Of a stretch of DNA of 62,000 bases, positions 1-14,378 are shown piece after piece; the stretch's first letter is position 1; each line of letters starts with the position of its first letter. This stretch comes from Mesostigma viride. Its lineage: Eukaryota > Streptophyta > Mesostigmatophyceae > Mesostigmatales > Mesostigmataceae. The notes under the pieces are model-generated. The model saw nothing but the letters and a program-made list of their open reading frames with translations. It was not told where the DNA came from and did not search any database. Location of the stretch: contig RPFO01000164.1 in the NCBI GenBank assembly GCA_009746045.1, positions 1,640,399-1,702,398 of the forward strand, given 5' to 3'. A program made the translations under genes and the position numbers.

Positions 1-13
1 TGGAAGCTCTTAA

Positions 14-204
<191 letters not shown>

Positions 205-486
205 TGCACTAGTAGAACAGCCATATATAACACGCGCTTACCCAGCAATGGATGCATTTCAAAACCTATGAAGGTTCTGGTGCATCATGCACATCCAAAA
301 CACATTATCCCATACAAAACGTTGCAAACATCCCTGGACATCATGGCCCTAAACATGCCACCTACGTGTGTGCTACTAAGACCCTGCATTCCACGATCCA
401 GCCAAGCACCACCCTTCATGTGTACGCCACACCATCCAGCCGCCCAGCACCCCCCATGTGTACGCCACCATCAAGCGAGAGGTTAC

Positions 487-3400
487 CTTGAGGGAGGCCA
501 GTGTGCGTTCGACCCGCCGTTGCCGCTCCTCAATCACCACCAGCAGGAAGGCATCCATGTCGATCTTCCTGCGATGGCGGGGGCAGCATTAAGGGCCGGG
601 CAGGGGGGAAAGGGCGAACGCAGCGTGAAGACTTGTTTTGATGCTTCACCATGGCTGGTTACCTGGAGCGAGGAACCCACCCATATCTGCAACCAACCAA
701 CCATGCAACCAACAAAAGCTTCAACCTGTGCACGCAATCAACAACCACTCTAACGCCACTGTATACACTTCACAGGAGACACTTTTGCCCGGCCCGAGCA
801 AGCTCACGCCAACGCCTCCGGATGGCATCCGTGCACTTTCAATCCATGGACGAATAAGCCGTCGCAAATACTGAGATACTTGCCCTGAGGAACACATCCT
901 TAAGTGCGCTGAACTGCCCCCCGACCAACCATCTTTACCTCTTGCTGAACTTGATGCACAACTCTCTCCTGAACACAGCTGTTCCATTTACATTTTAAAA
1001 TCCACATTCCCCGTCCCTGAACGGTGCTCATGTCATGCCGGCCGCCAACGTTGCCAACCAGCGAACCTGAATGCACCTTCTGCTCCCCTCTTGCCTCTGC
1101 CACCCTACCAACGCTTTACACCCCCCCTTCCCCTGCACCCACCTCCCGCAGACGACACGCCCATGAGCCAAAGGACCCCTTCTCTCTATCCCCCCCTTTC
1201 CCCCCCCCGCTCCCCCATACCTCGGTAACCGCGTCCACGCGTGCCCCCTTTCACGGCTTCCCCTCCCCTCCACACCCCCGCTTGGTGCCGCATCTCCATC
1301 CCATGCCCCCACCCTCTTTCCCCACACTCCTCTTCCCCCCCCCCCTTTCCTCACTTGGTGACAGCGTCCATGAGCCAAAACAATGCCCCTTCCCACTCCC
1401 CCCCTGCTCGCCCTCCCTCTCCCTCCCCCTCCCCAATGCTCACTTGGTGACAGCGTCCATGAGCGGCTCTATGCGCAGCTGCATGAACTGTTTGAGCACC
1501 ACAGGGTCCGCCAGGTTGGCGAAGCACGCCTTGACCACGTCCATGCAGAAGGCCGGTTTGAGCCAGTACGTATCATTCTCCGGGAACAGGTTCATCACAG
1601 ATTCACGCCCCGCGATGGTTTGCAGCACAAACCTGGCACACGGCACCATACCGGGCCAGGGTAGGATGTGGGTGGGGCGGGGGCGTGGATGGCAATGAGC
1701 GCGATGGGCGGGTTGATAGAGGTGGAGGGGCGGTGCCAAACAGCGCATGTGGCGGGTCGATGGCATCAGCATGAGCATAGGGAGGAGGTGAGCATAGGGA
1801 GGCGATGTTATGGAATGGTGAGAATGGGTAGGGGGAGAGACGGGCAGGGGGGCGGGGAGAGTCGGGGGGGAAAGCAGGCAGGTGGTTGGTGGCTTCACAG
1901 GGGATTACTTAAAACGCGGGTCCTTAAAACGATCAAGAGGACGGCAGGGTTGACACGCAACGGGCGAGGATCGGGGATGAGGTGAGACCTGGTGGGGCGC
2001 GAGCGATCTAGTGTGTTGGGCTTGTTGGTGGCGTCTGGTGGCGCAAGCCGGGGGTTGCCAGCGAGCACAAGGGGCGAGTGGGGAACCACCACAGGACACA
2101 CACATGCACCCATGCAGGTCTGCCAGGGGGCAGCAACTTGCGAGCATGGGCATGGATGGTCACGCGAGCATGGGCATGGGAAGGATTCCCCCAGCGGGCA
2201 CATGTAAGCACCAAGTGCGCACTTTTGTGTTGCATCCGCGCCTTTTTCTAAAGCCAGGGTCATCAAATCAACAGACACCGGGTGCGAAATGGGAACCTGG
2301 GAACCTTGACATTTGTCGAGTCCTGCAGACAATGTCCCCCAACGATGAAACTCCAAAGAAGCTCTTTACAACTGGCCCTCAGTCCCTTGGTAATTATGCA
2401 GCCCGAACCCCCAGCTAGTCTGAGGCCCAACCACAGCTAACACGACATGGTTGCTCTTGACAAAGTTGAAAAGCCGACAGTTGCCGAGACTGGCCTACCC
2501 TCCAAGGTGTGGCATTGTCGGGCTTTGTTTGTCCAAATGAGGATAACGGAATGAGAAGTGTGCAGGTGCATGCCACTAAGTTTCCGGTGATCCACGAAAA
2601 CAAGGCGCTACTTTTCATACACCACATGTTGCGCATGTTCCAAGGTTTATAACCGCATGATGAGCTACTTATCCTGTATTATCCGAGCCCTCTTGCCTCT
2701 TTATTGTCTATTTGCATCCAAGCGGCCAGGGATCCATCGGGGCAGGTGATGCAAGGAGGATAAGGGCGGTGCGTGCTGCTCACAGGAAGAAGTCGACGAA
2801 GTCCTGCCGCGCGGGCGCCTCATCAAAGAGCCCGCACATCTGAGCGAACAGGCGTAGCTTGACGTTCTCCTTGTGGTAGTGGCGGACGCTGGTCACTAGG
2901 TCCAGCAGGTTCTGGCGCGCGTAACAACACATGAGGAACCAGCAACGCGCAGAACACCAACGCATCAAAGAACAGGACGCAGCACACTAACACCAGCGCA
3001 TCAAAGAACAGGACGCAGCACACTAACACCAACGCATCAAAGAACAGGACGTAGCACACTAACACCAACGCATCAAAGAACAGGACGTAGCACACTAACA
3101 CCAACGCATCAAAGAACAGGACGCAACACACTAACACCAACGCATCAAAGAACAGGACGTAGCACACTAACACCAACGCATCAAAGAACAGGACGTAGCA
3201 CACTAACACCAACGCATCAAAGAACAGGACGCAACACACTAACACCAACGCATCAAAGAACAGGACGTAGCACACTAACACCAACGCATCAAAGAACAGG
3301 ACGTAGCACACTAACACCAACGCATCAAAGAACAGGACGTAGCACACTAACACCAACGCATCAAAGAACAGGACGTAGCACACTAACACCAACGCATCAA

Positions 3401-4066
3401 AGAACAGGACGCAACACACTAACACCAACGCATCAAAGAACAGGACGTAGCACACTAACACCAACGCATCAAAGAACAGAACGGAACTCACTAACACGCC
3501 GCGTTGCAAACCAACACATCAATGACAAACTTGCCAGAGAACAACAGGTCAGGTAACGACATGCAAAACACCAGAACGTCAAACCAATAACTACCGACGC
3601 ACCAGCACGGCAACCCACTAACTTGTGTCACGATGCCTTCGACCACATAGAAAAAGGCACGCGCGAGCGTGACCCCAGGCATGAAAAACATTCATCCCAG
3701 GTGCACTTGTAAACCACGATGAAGTGGACCGAAATAAGGAGTCAGAAGGTGGAAGGACGTCTGGAGCCATGCCGATACACCGTTCCATTAGGCATCCAAA
3801 TGGAATCTCCCCCCCACCCGTTTTAAGAAAAAGAACACCGACCCTGCGAGGTTATTCTACGCCCATGTCCATCCGTCCCGCACGCACCGTCTCGGCAAGG
3901 TGCCTCAGCCCGTATCGGTTGAGGTGCCAGTCGTAGACGTAGTCCACCAGGTGCTGCCGCTTGGCGCCCTCCTTGTCGTCGCTGTTGTCCGCCAGGATCT
4001 TGTCGGCGGCGATCTGCGCGACGCACTTCATCACCCATGCGCGCGGCTTCACGCGGCCCATGCGCG
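487..4066 (-). CDS. Exons 12-15: conserved C-terminal module of the ciliary gene
   Basis: Exon 12 (4066-3888) includes AWVMKCVAQIAADKIL and LVDYVYDWHLNRYGLRHLAE. Exon 13 (2911-2784) includes LVTSVRHYHKENVKLRLFAQ and MCGLFDE. Exon 14 (1632-1444) includes WLKPAFCMDVVKACFANLAD. Exon 15 (568-487) includes KKIDMDAFLLVVIEERQRR. The VYD-x-HLNRYGL...VRHY...RLFAQMCGL pattern resembles a helical module of ciliary coiled-coil proteins in protists; I recognise the style but cannot name the domain. All four junctions keep phase. Confidence 0.62.
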
Positions 4067-6923
4067 CTGGCAGACGACACGGGCGGGCCAAGGGGGGGGG
4101 GAGGGGGGGGAGCGACACAGGCGGGCCAGGGAAGGGGAGGTAACATAAAGCCACTTTAATAAGTACAGTTCACACACATTTCAAAATCAAAGGACTGAAG
4201 GCAAGATGCACATGTGGGACAGCCGTCAAGGGTGAGGAGGTTTGCAAGGGGACCATTGGCATGTGTGTGGCGGTATAGGTGGTTGTATAGAAAGGGGCAA
4301 ACCTAGGGCATGACAGGTGAGTCAGTAGTCGATAGTACAGGCAAAAGATGTAGGAGGTTGCAATAGGGATCGATAGCAGTATGAGCGATGGAGCGTGTGC
4401 ATGGGCTGAGGACCTGCCTTGGGATCTGCTGGCAAGCAAGCACACCCGCGCGCTTGCCAACAGAATTGGGGGGGACCTTAGTAAACAGACTAGGCTGGCA
4501 GCGGCAAGAATAAGCATGGAATGGCAAAGGGCAGTCAGGAAACCAAAAAACACTCAACGACATTTTACCCCTGGAGAGTTATCTGCGAACGGCGGAGCAC
4601 GATGGGCCCTAGGACCCCCCAAGTCGCCGCTAGGCCTTTGTTGACCCCGCCATGCACACCTGGCCACCCGCAAGACAGCGTGGTCACGACTGGGACCTAA
4701 AGCCAATCACCTGGGCTGACACAAAACGACTGCCTACAATCATCAACACACACAAAACGGCCTACAGTGACCATCCACTTGTGCTGACATCCCGTTCACG
4801 ACACAACAGACACGTAAGCTCTCTGCACCCACCCATCAGCTGGCGGACATCGGATAAGAGAGACAAAACCTGCAATCATAACCAGCAATGGCCACCATGA
4901 AAGAGCTCGTCAAAAGCCGACTACAAACCACCAATCAGCAGGCTGACACCAGGCACCCACCAATTGCCACCATGTCAGCAAACCCGCCCAACTTGTTGGC
5001 ATCGTGGGACATGCCCTTCTTCTTCTTCTTCTTTTTCTTCTTGTGCTTCTTCCCGTGGTCGTCCAACGAGCCCTCATTCTCCTCGGCATCAAAGTCTTCA
5101 TCGTCTTCGGCATGGTGATCTGCAGGGAAGGGACAAGACAAAGCCCAGAGAAATGGCAGGACAAACAGTAACAATATTTAACTAAATAAGAAATATATAG
5201 CAGGAGAAAAAATGCGAGCCGTCCTTGCAGCTTCAGCTCAACATAAACCAGCGAGCTGATGGCACCAGCGCTTCTGGCCGCAATGACGTGGCATTCAGGT
5301 GGGGTTCAACAGGAACCTGAACAAGCATTCTTTCTACTAAAAAGAAGGAAAGGAGACTGCACGTGCTGTCAGGTCAGGGCAGCCGAGCTTGGCGTGGCGC
5401 AGAAAACCAACGTAGGACGATGGCATATACACCCTGCATCACCGATCGAGGGGTGAGACTGTCCTGGAGGGGTACCTTACATACCAGCCCCCAATTGTAA
5501 TGCATTGCTTCCCTCCTTAGCGATTTGCTCAGCCATGGCTGCCTGTGAAACAGAGCAATAACACTAGCAAGGTCGGCAGAATGGTGCTGAAGCTTGACGC
5601 ATCACCGGACTTTCTCTCTGTCCAGCCGCCCTTCATCCATCCACCATTTATCCATCCACCCAGTATCCAGCTAGATCCGCCAGCTGCTGCGTCGGAAGCT
5701 CACCCTTGCCGTGGTCCACCCCATGCCCCTCCCGCTCGTGGAGGTGCAGCAGCGCGCCGTCAGTCTGCGTGCTCTCGTGCTCGGTGGGCATCGCGCAGCG
5801 CTTCTCCTCGCGCAGCTTGGCCATCTGGCGCTCGAGGAACTTGAAGCGCTGCAGGATGTCGTCGCGCTCGTCCACCACCGCCGCCAGGTCCTCCTCCAGG
5901 TGCGCCGTGCTGCTGGCCACCTGGCGTTCGCGACGTTGGTGGTGGGGTGGTCATGGCCAAGCAGCGGCGGAGCCCCGGTACAGTCATGGTAAAGTCAAGT
6001 AGTGGCAGCGACGGCCAAGTCAACGGCAAGCCAAGTCCTAGCAGTCACGGTCTAGGAAAGACACGCAAGCAGCAGCATCAAAGGGGAAGTACTGGCAAAG
6101 GAAGGCCGTTGGAACAGTGGCTGTGACGGTCAACCAGTGTCAAGGCAAGCAGTGATGGTTTAGGGTGGCGAGTGAAGCCGTGGCACATGGTGATGCAGCA
6201 TGGGGTGACGTGACATTTGGGCATGGCATGAAGCCAGCGTCCAGTTACCTAATACTTGGTTTCACCAGACGATGAAAACGAGGTTGGCCCCGCTAGCTAC
6301 AGTGTCTTACGCCATAGCTTCAGTGTATTATGCCATAGCCCGGCACGGCCTTGATTGTTGGTTCTGCATCCACCCCTGCTAATATTATGCAATCTCCTTT
6401 TCCCCTAGACTGCCCCTCCTCCTCCCCCTCTCTTTGACATAATCCCCCCCCCCCCCCCCCTTCCCGTCACCAGCACAACTATCCCCCCTGTCACCACTGT
6501 ACTTACCGCCCCCCCTTTCCGTCACATTCACAACAATCCCTCACTGCCGTGATCGTACCGCGGCCTCGGTCTCGCACTTAACCCCCTCTCACACCATTAT
6601 AGTCATCCCCCTGCCACTGACTGAAATAGTCGTGTTTGAAAAAGTCGTGTTTGAAACAGTCGTGTTCCCCTGGCCATCGCCCGTCCGCTGCCACTCCCGT
6701 ACCGCGGCCTCCTTCTCCGCGTACACCTGCGCGAGCTTCTCCTCGTAGTGCGCCACCTCGTACGCGAGCATCTGCTTCTCGCTGCCCACCGCCACCAGGC
6801 GCGCCTCCATCTCCTGACGCTGAGCCTTGCATTGCTGCCGATGCAGGGTGGCGTGGTGGAGTATACACCAACAGACAGACATAGAAACAGACAGACAGGC
6901 ATACACACACACGACACGGCACA

Positions 6924-6970
<47 letters not shown>

Positions 6971-9900
6971 ACACACACACACAAACGCACAATCACAACA
7001 CCACACACACACAAAGCACACACAGACACACATGGAAAAGAGACCGTTGCGCAGCAAGTCCATGCGCCAAGAACATGGACAAATCAAACAGGGGCGAAGG
7101 GAGGGTTTTCTTCTGGTCAGCAAGGAATAATCGTGGTTCTTGCTTCCTTTGGGTGGGTGGTCCAAGAGGGGGCTGATGTGAGCAGCCATGCTCCTGGGCT
7201 ACATGACGCATAGCTTGCCTGGTCCCTCTGAGCCAGGTATGAGGGCCTGGATGGGTAGCCTTGGGCTCAAGGGTGGAATTGTTTCGAAATATGACAATAC
7301 CTGAACAAAACGCAAACTAACTCCTAAGACATTGGCTGACTCCAAACACTCGAATTTGTGGACTTCTGGATAATTTATTTTGAAAAAGAATTTCATGAAA
7401 AAGAAACCACACAATCACTTGCCCCTGCTGCACTTCTCCCCCACTAGTCTGCCTTTCTTCCCCTCCACCCTCTCACTGCCACTGACTCTCCCTCTCCCGC
7501 CCTCTCGCTGCCACTGCCTCCCCCTCTCCCGCCCTCTCGCTGCCACTGCCTCCCCCTCTCCCGCCCTCTCTCTGCCACTCCCTCTCCCTCCCCCTCCCCC
7601 TCCCCCTCCCCCTCCCCCTCCCCCTCCCCTCCCCTCCCCCTCCCCCTCCCCTCCCCCCCCCCCCTCCCCCTCCCCTCCTCCCCCTCCCTCCCCCTCCCCC
7701 TCCCCCTCCCCTCCCCCTCCTCCCCTCCCCCTCCCCTCCCCCTCCCCTCCCCTCCCCCTCCCCCTCCCCCTCCCCCTCCCCCTCCCCCTCCCCCTCCCCC
7801 TCCCTCTCCCTCTCCCTCTCCCTCTCCCTCTCTCTCTCCCCCCTTTCCCTTATCCTACCTGCTGCAGCTCCCCCTCCCTCCCTCATGCTACCTGCCGGCA
7901 CTCCTCCCCCCTTCATCTCTTTCTCCCTTATGCTTATTGCTGGTGCTCCTCCCCCCTTCATCCCACCTCCCTTATACTACTTGCTGGCGCTCCTCACCTT
8001 TAACCCCCCCTTTCCCTTATGCTACCAGCTGAAACTCCTCCCCCTTTAATCCCTCCCTTTCCCTCATGCTACCTGCTGCAACTCCTCCACCCGGCTCTCC
8101 AGGAACTGGTTCTCTGTGCGGTGCATGGCCGCCTCCTCCTCCAGATGTTCCTCGCGCTGTGCGCATGAGCATGGGCATAGGTGCAGGCCCACGCGCAGGC
8201 ATACGCATGCAGACAAGCGCAGGCATTGGCATAGGGGCGGGGTGGTGAGGGGGACAAAGCAAAGTGCAGGGTGGTGGGTGGAGATAGGCCAGTGCAGGGA
8301 TTGTCAAAGGGAGACGAGGGTGAGGATGCGATGAAGGGGGTCACGCGAGTGTGGGGTGGCAGAGAGGGCACACGGTTGTGGGGTGGGTGAGTGTGGTGGG
8401 CGGTGGTTGATAGGGCATAATTGAAGACACACACACGTACACTCACAACCCTTGCACACGAGAGCGCAGCAGGATGGACAGTTGACACCCACAAGCTGCT
8501 GGTCATACGGATGAGATGATGATGCTGGTGCACCCACGAGATGCTGCATCCATACACACTGCTTCCGTCTCTATCTCACCACGTACTCGAGTACTTTGGC
8601 CAGCATGTTCTGCTCGCAACACGTCCATGGTGTAATACAGCGATATCCACTTGGCCTGTTTGCTCTCCTCTGCACATTTGTCATCGGCGCACAAATGCCA
8701 CTAGCTTCAGCACTGGCCGGCTTGCTGTCCTCTGAACACAGCTCAAGGTATATTGCCAATAAACTGATACCTCATCGGCCTCCTAGCTCTCCTCTCAACA
8801 CCTCCGCAATTATAGTGAATCGTTACTATCCTAGAATCCAGCGACCCACCTTCTTGGCCGGCTTGCTCTCCTTGCGGCATTCTCACATCACATCATTACA
8901 AAATACAGACCTTCTTGGCCGGCTTGCTCTCCTTGCGGCATTCTCACATCACATCATTACAAAATACAGACCTTCTTGGCCGGCTTGCTCTCCTTGCGGC
9001 ATTCTCACATCACATCATTACAAAATACAGACCTTCTTGGCCGGCTTGCTCTCCTTGCGGCATTCTCACATCACATCATTACAAAATACAGACCTTCTTG
9101 GCCACCTTGCTCTCCTTGCGGCATTCTCACATCACATCATTACAAAATACAGACCTTCTTGGCCGGCTTGCTCTCCTTGCGGCATTCTCACATCACATCA
9201 TTACAAAATACAGACCTTCTTGGCCGGCTTGCTCTCCTTGCGGCATTCTCACATCACATCATTACAAAATACAGACCTTCTTGGCCGGCTTGCTCTCCTT
9301 GCGGCATTCTCACATCACATCATTACAAAACACAGACCTTCTTGACCACCTCGCTCTCCTTGCGGCATTCTCAGATCACACCATTACAAAATACAGACCT
9401 TCTTGGCCTGCTTCCTCTCCTTGCGGCATTCTCACATCACATCATTACAAAACACAGACCTTCTTGGCCACCTTGCTCTCCTTGCGGCATTCTCACATCA
9501 CATCATTACAAAATACAGACCTTCTTGGCCGGCTTGCTCTCCTTGCGGCATTCTCACATCACATCATCACAAAACACAGACCTTCTTGGCCACCTTGCTC
9601 TCCTTGCGGCATTCTCAGATCACATCATTACAAAACACAGACCTTCTTGGCCACCTTGCTCTCCTTGCGGCATTCTCAGATCACATCATTACAAAACACA
9701 GACCTTCTTGGCCGGCTTGCTCTCCTTGCGGCATTCTCACATCACATCATAACAAAATACAGACCTTCTTGGCCACCTTGCTCTCCTTGCGGCATTCTCA
9801 GATCACATAATTACAAAACACAGACCTTCTTGGCCACCTTGCTCTCCTTGCGGCATTCTCAGATCACATCATTACAAAATACAGACCTTCTTGGCCACCT

Positions 9901-12900
9901 TGCTCTCCTTGCGGCATTCTCAGATCACATCATAACAAAACACAGACCTTCTTGGCCACCTTGCTCTCCTTGCGGCATTCTCACATTACATCATTACCAG
10001 CGACCCACCTTCTTGGCCTGCTTGCTCTCCTCCCTGAGCTCCGCCAGGTCCGCCATCGCGCGCGAGTAGGCGGCCTGCAGCCGCACGAGCACCTCGCTCA
10101 GCGCGGAAAAGAACTCGGCGTAACGCCCTCGCAGCTTCTCCAGCAGGTTGCCGCGCTCCGCGCACGAAGTGTGAACCTGAGGGACAGGGGAGGGCCGCAG
10201 GGGAATGGTGGATCGATGGCGGACAAGGGAAGATGGGAGACGAGAAGAAAGATATCACAAGACTAAATGAGAAGACAGAAAATAGAAGACAGAAAACAGA
10301 AGACAGATAAGAGAGCACAGATAAGAGAGCACAGATAAGAGAAGACAGATAAGAAGAGACAGATAAGAGAACCGATCCGGATCAGGCCGCAGCGGCCTCA
10401 AAAGGTATGGCACGTGCACCCTATAACCTAGCTATAGCGGCTACCCTTCCATCTCACAATAGAGAAACTATGCTCAGAGAAGACAGAGAAGAGAAGACAG
10501 AGAAGAGAAGACAGAGAAGAGAAGACAGAGAAGAGAAGACAGAGAAGAGAACCTGTCAACGGATAAGAATTGCAGTTGACAGATTTTCCGCTGATCTGAT
10601 AGCTGACGGATGGATGCATGGAGACACGATCGGGGGGGGGGCTCGTTAATGATCGAGCGTGCTCTCGTTCCGAGGGTAGGTGTTGGGGAGCAGAGGGAGC
10701 ACACGAGCAGGGTAAACCAGGGTCCCTGGCTCAGGCATGGACCAACGTATCGATCCACGGAGGAAAGAGGGGATCGGGACTCAATAAAGCTCGCAGGTGG
10801 TGGGTAGTGTTGCAGGTGATGGGTAGCGCCGCACGTGATGGGAAGTGCCACTGGATGAGGCCATGAGAGGCCAGCTGCCAGCATGGCGGACGAAACAATG
10901 TCGGTAGCCTCGCCCAGGGCAGCCATGGGACGAGCGTGCAGCGCTAGCTAGCCATGCCAGGTACGTAAAACATAGGGCCATGGCTGCGTCGCATAGCCAG
11001 CATTGGTAGCAAAGTTCATGGCCGAACTAAAAAAAACGAGACGCGATGCACTCATAGTCACATCCTGGTACCCCTCCCCCGTCCTGCACCTGCTGCGCGG
11101 TATTGTGATGCACGATGTCGACCAGCCCCAAACCAGCTCAACTGATGTCCTGCTTCGCCCACCCCACACTCCCCCCCGCGACCCTCAACCCACCCACGCA
11201 GCGCCCTGATAACCCCCTACACCCACCTGCCGCGCGGCCTCGTGCTGCACGATGTCGACCAGCTCGAACTCTCGCTGGAGCATGCCCCGGTGGAAGACTA
11301 CGTCCCCCCGTTCGCCCACGCGCAGCGCCTCACTGTCAGGGGGCCCACGGATGAATTGGGGTGGGGGGGAGGAAGAGGGGAGAAGGAAGTGGGAGTAGGA
11401 AGAGGGGGGAGGAAGAGGGGGGAGGAAGAGGGGGGAGGAAGAGGGGGGAGGAAGAGGGGGGAGGAAGAGGGAGGAGGAAGGAGGAAGAGGGCGAGGACGA
11501 GGGGGGAGGAAGACAGGGGAGAATGTGGGAAGTGGGACGGGAAGGCGACAGGGGGTGGGAAAGCGAGGACAGAGAATGTAGACATTGCCAGTGAGACCAC
11601 CTTGCAACACACTGGTGGAGCATCCACTTGCTCACTGCGTATGTGCGTGTGGGTGTGCCTGAATGCTTTGGGGGCTGCGTGGGCGTCTGGGGGGAAGTAT
11701 AGGACGGAAACTGTTGAGAATGTGCCAGGGGGCCGCATCCGGTGTATTAGACTAGGACACCACACCGCGCGCACTGTGTCTTGACAGAAAAATGTTCAGT
11801 GCTACATCACTGAACATATCAATCAGCCATTAATCTGTCGTGTTAGCCATTACATACTAGCCATTGAGAATACACTAGTGTATATGTGATAAGCCATTGA
11901 GAATACACTAGTGTATATGTGATAAGCCATTGAGAATACACTAGTGTATATGTGATAAGCCATTGAAAATACACTAGTATATATGTGATCAGCCGAGCTC
12001 CTTAGAGGGGAAACAGGCAGCCGGCATGCGCCATCCTCAAGGGCAATGCGCTTTCCATGGCAATGCGCTTTCCATGGCAATCAGAAATGGGAATTGTCGT
12101 TTCACAAGGAGTATGCCGCAGAAAGGAACCACCCAGCTTCGTGCGCCCACCTGATGCGTCCCTGCGGCAGCAGCTCGTCCAGCGTCTGCTCGAGCACCAC
12201 GCTCTCACCGCGGCTCACGGGGCCCGACAGCGACAGCGCAGGCAGCGACGGGTCGTCCGCGCCCTTCTTGCTGCTGAGAGATGTCGCCTGGGGGTGGGGC
12301 ACATGCGGGTAGGGGCCATGGGGGACGGTAGAATGGGGGAGTGTTGGAGAGGGGCGTGCGGAGAGGGGATGCGCGAAGAGGGGGATGGGCGGAGAGTGGA
12401 TGGGCGGAGAGGGGCCACCATGGATGCGTGCAGCTTTGTCAGGGAGTTGCGACTGTCAGCCCAAGGGCAGGCCGAAGCCTGAGCATGGTGCAACCTTTGG
12501 GTCATGAGCATCAGGCATGATCATGCATGACATGAAAAGACAGAGCTGCAAGCTGACCACCTCACGCGTGGTTGCCATGCGATAGCAGATAGCAGACGGT
12601 GCCCATGAGACCGCATCCGTCTGGCATACGTGTATTCAGGCATTCTTCAGACCCCTTCATGACTCAAAGGGTTTTTTGGTGGATGTACGGTATATGTATG
12701 GCACTACAGAACTGCCCCACACGCTCGTGCCAGTGTGACTCTGCCCACACCAGGCAGACACCATCCCAGGCAACGGATGCAGATGTTCCTGTTCAGCGCC
12801 TGTAAGCCCGCAAATATCAGGGGCAGTAGCCTCCCGTCCGCTGCGCAGGCCATCATCCCCGTCCCATTCCAGGCCGTCACCCACACACATTAACCACCAG

Positions 12901-14344
12901 CAGCCGTACGCCGGCCCACCTTGTCCACCCGTGGCCATTTCCCCCCCCCTCGCTGTATGCTGTATCCACTAGCAGCTATCCCCCCCCTCACCTTGCGCAT
13001 GGTGTCGAGGGCGCCCAGCCCTTTGCGGCGGGTGCCCGTAGGGAAGCGGGGGGAGCCTGTGCTGGCCTGACGCGCGCAGAGCACGGACGAGAACACGAGG
13101 AGGCAGGGAGGCAAGAGGAGCCGGACAGCGCGGTCATTGGTCAGGTGAATTGATAAAAAGTTTGAAGGCTGGGAATGTATGGGAACCGAGACGTACAGGC
13201 AACTCTGCAAGTGCAGGCCTTCCATGCTTCCCTTGTCTGCACTTGCGGCAAGTGCACTTTCACGTGCCTCCGAAACAACAGGTGCTGCAGGAGCTACAGC
13301 GCTAGCCAGATTGCCTGCCATTCCCGTTGTGTGCTTACCACGCCTAGAACGCTTAGGTTCTGGGAAATGTCACGAGAACGCCCACCAGGCGCAGGTAGAA
13401 ATTACAGGAAGCCACACAGATTGCCAAACCAGCCTAGGAGTAATGACCCACAACAAGTAGGCTGCATCTGAGGTGAAACTCCCAAACATGCTGTCCTGCC
13501 TTAACCAAACTCCCCCACATAAAGATTTCCGACCGGTCACAAAAGAGCCCTAGTAATCACGAATCACATCAGGAAACGATATTCATTCAGTGCGGGCACT
13601 TAAGGTGCAGGCCGCACTTAAGGTGTGGCTCGCAGGCGTGGCCGGCGGTCGCCAGGGACCCACCGACTTAAGCGTGCCAAGCGTGCCCTCCACGCGCATG
13701 ATCTCTGCCTTCAGGCCCTCGATCTCCGCCAACGCCTGCCGCATGCTCTCATCCGCAACCGTGGTCGCCCCGCCCATTGACGCCCGCCCCCCGCTTGCGA
13801 ACAGCTCACTGCTCGACGTGCCGAAGGAGGGTGAGGGCGCAGGGATGTGGATGACCTGGTCCGCACCCTTGGGAGACAGTGCGTCAAAGCCCATGTTGCC
13901 TGTGAGAGGGGAGCCATCCGAGGAGGTACCCCAATCCCATGGAGGGCGTGATGAGGGCAAGCGGTGGTGAGGGCAAGGCGTGGTGAGGGCAAGGTGTGGT
14001 GAGGGCAAGCAGTGGCGACGGAACGATAGTGACAGGGATTATAACCGCGCTGCTATGGTACGAGGGGGGAGGGGGGAGAAGGAAGTGGAAGAGGGGCATG
14101 GGCATGCTGCTAGCAGGCAGCAGGCCCTGGCAACTACCTAGTGCGGAATGCCCTTTGTGGTGCTATTCTGCATCCGCAATGGCACTCCAAGGGGGACGGA
14201 AGTCTGGATTTGCTGCCTGCGCATTTCATGACTACATGCAGGCCGGGTCATCGGCAGAGAGTATCATGGTTATAGAACGCACACATGTGCACCTCTCCTT
14301 CCACCCCCCCCCCCCCCACCCCCACCCACCCAACCCCCCCCCCC

Positions 14345-14378
<34 letters not shown>

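Noticed and set aside
7380-8003. Pro/Leu-rich 207-codon frame
   Set aside because: Read through the CCCCTC tract and exon 8 junction repeats; no independent evidence of a gene.
8655-10008. CRISPR array
   Set aside because: The whole unit is repeated, with no unique spacers, in a eukaryotic intron and without cas genes.
8915-10069. Long plus-strand open frame of 384 codons
   Set aside because: It is the 61-bp array read in a stop-free frame; 61 is not a multiple of 3, so the protein cycles through three frames. The real exon is on the opposite strand.
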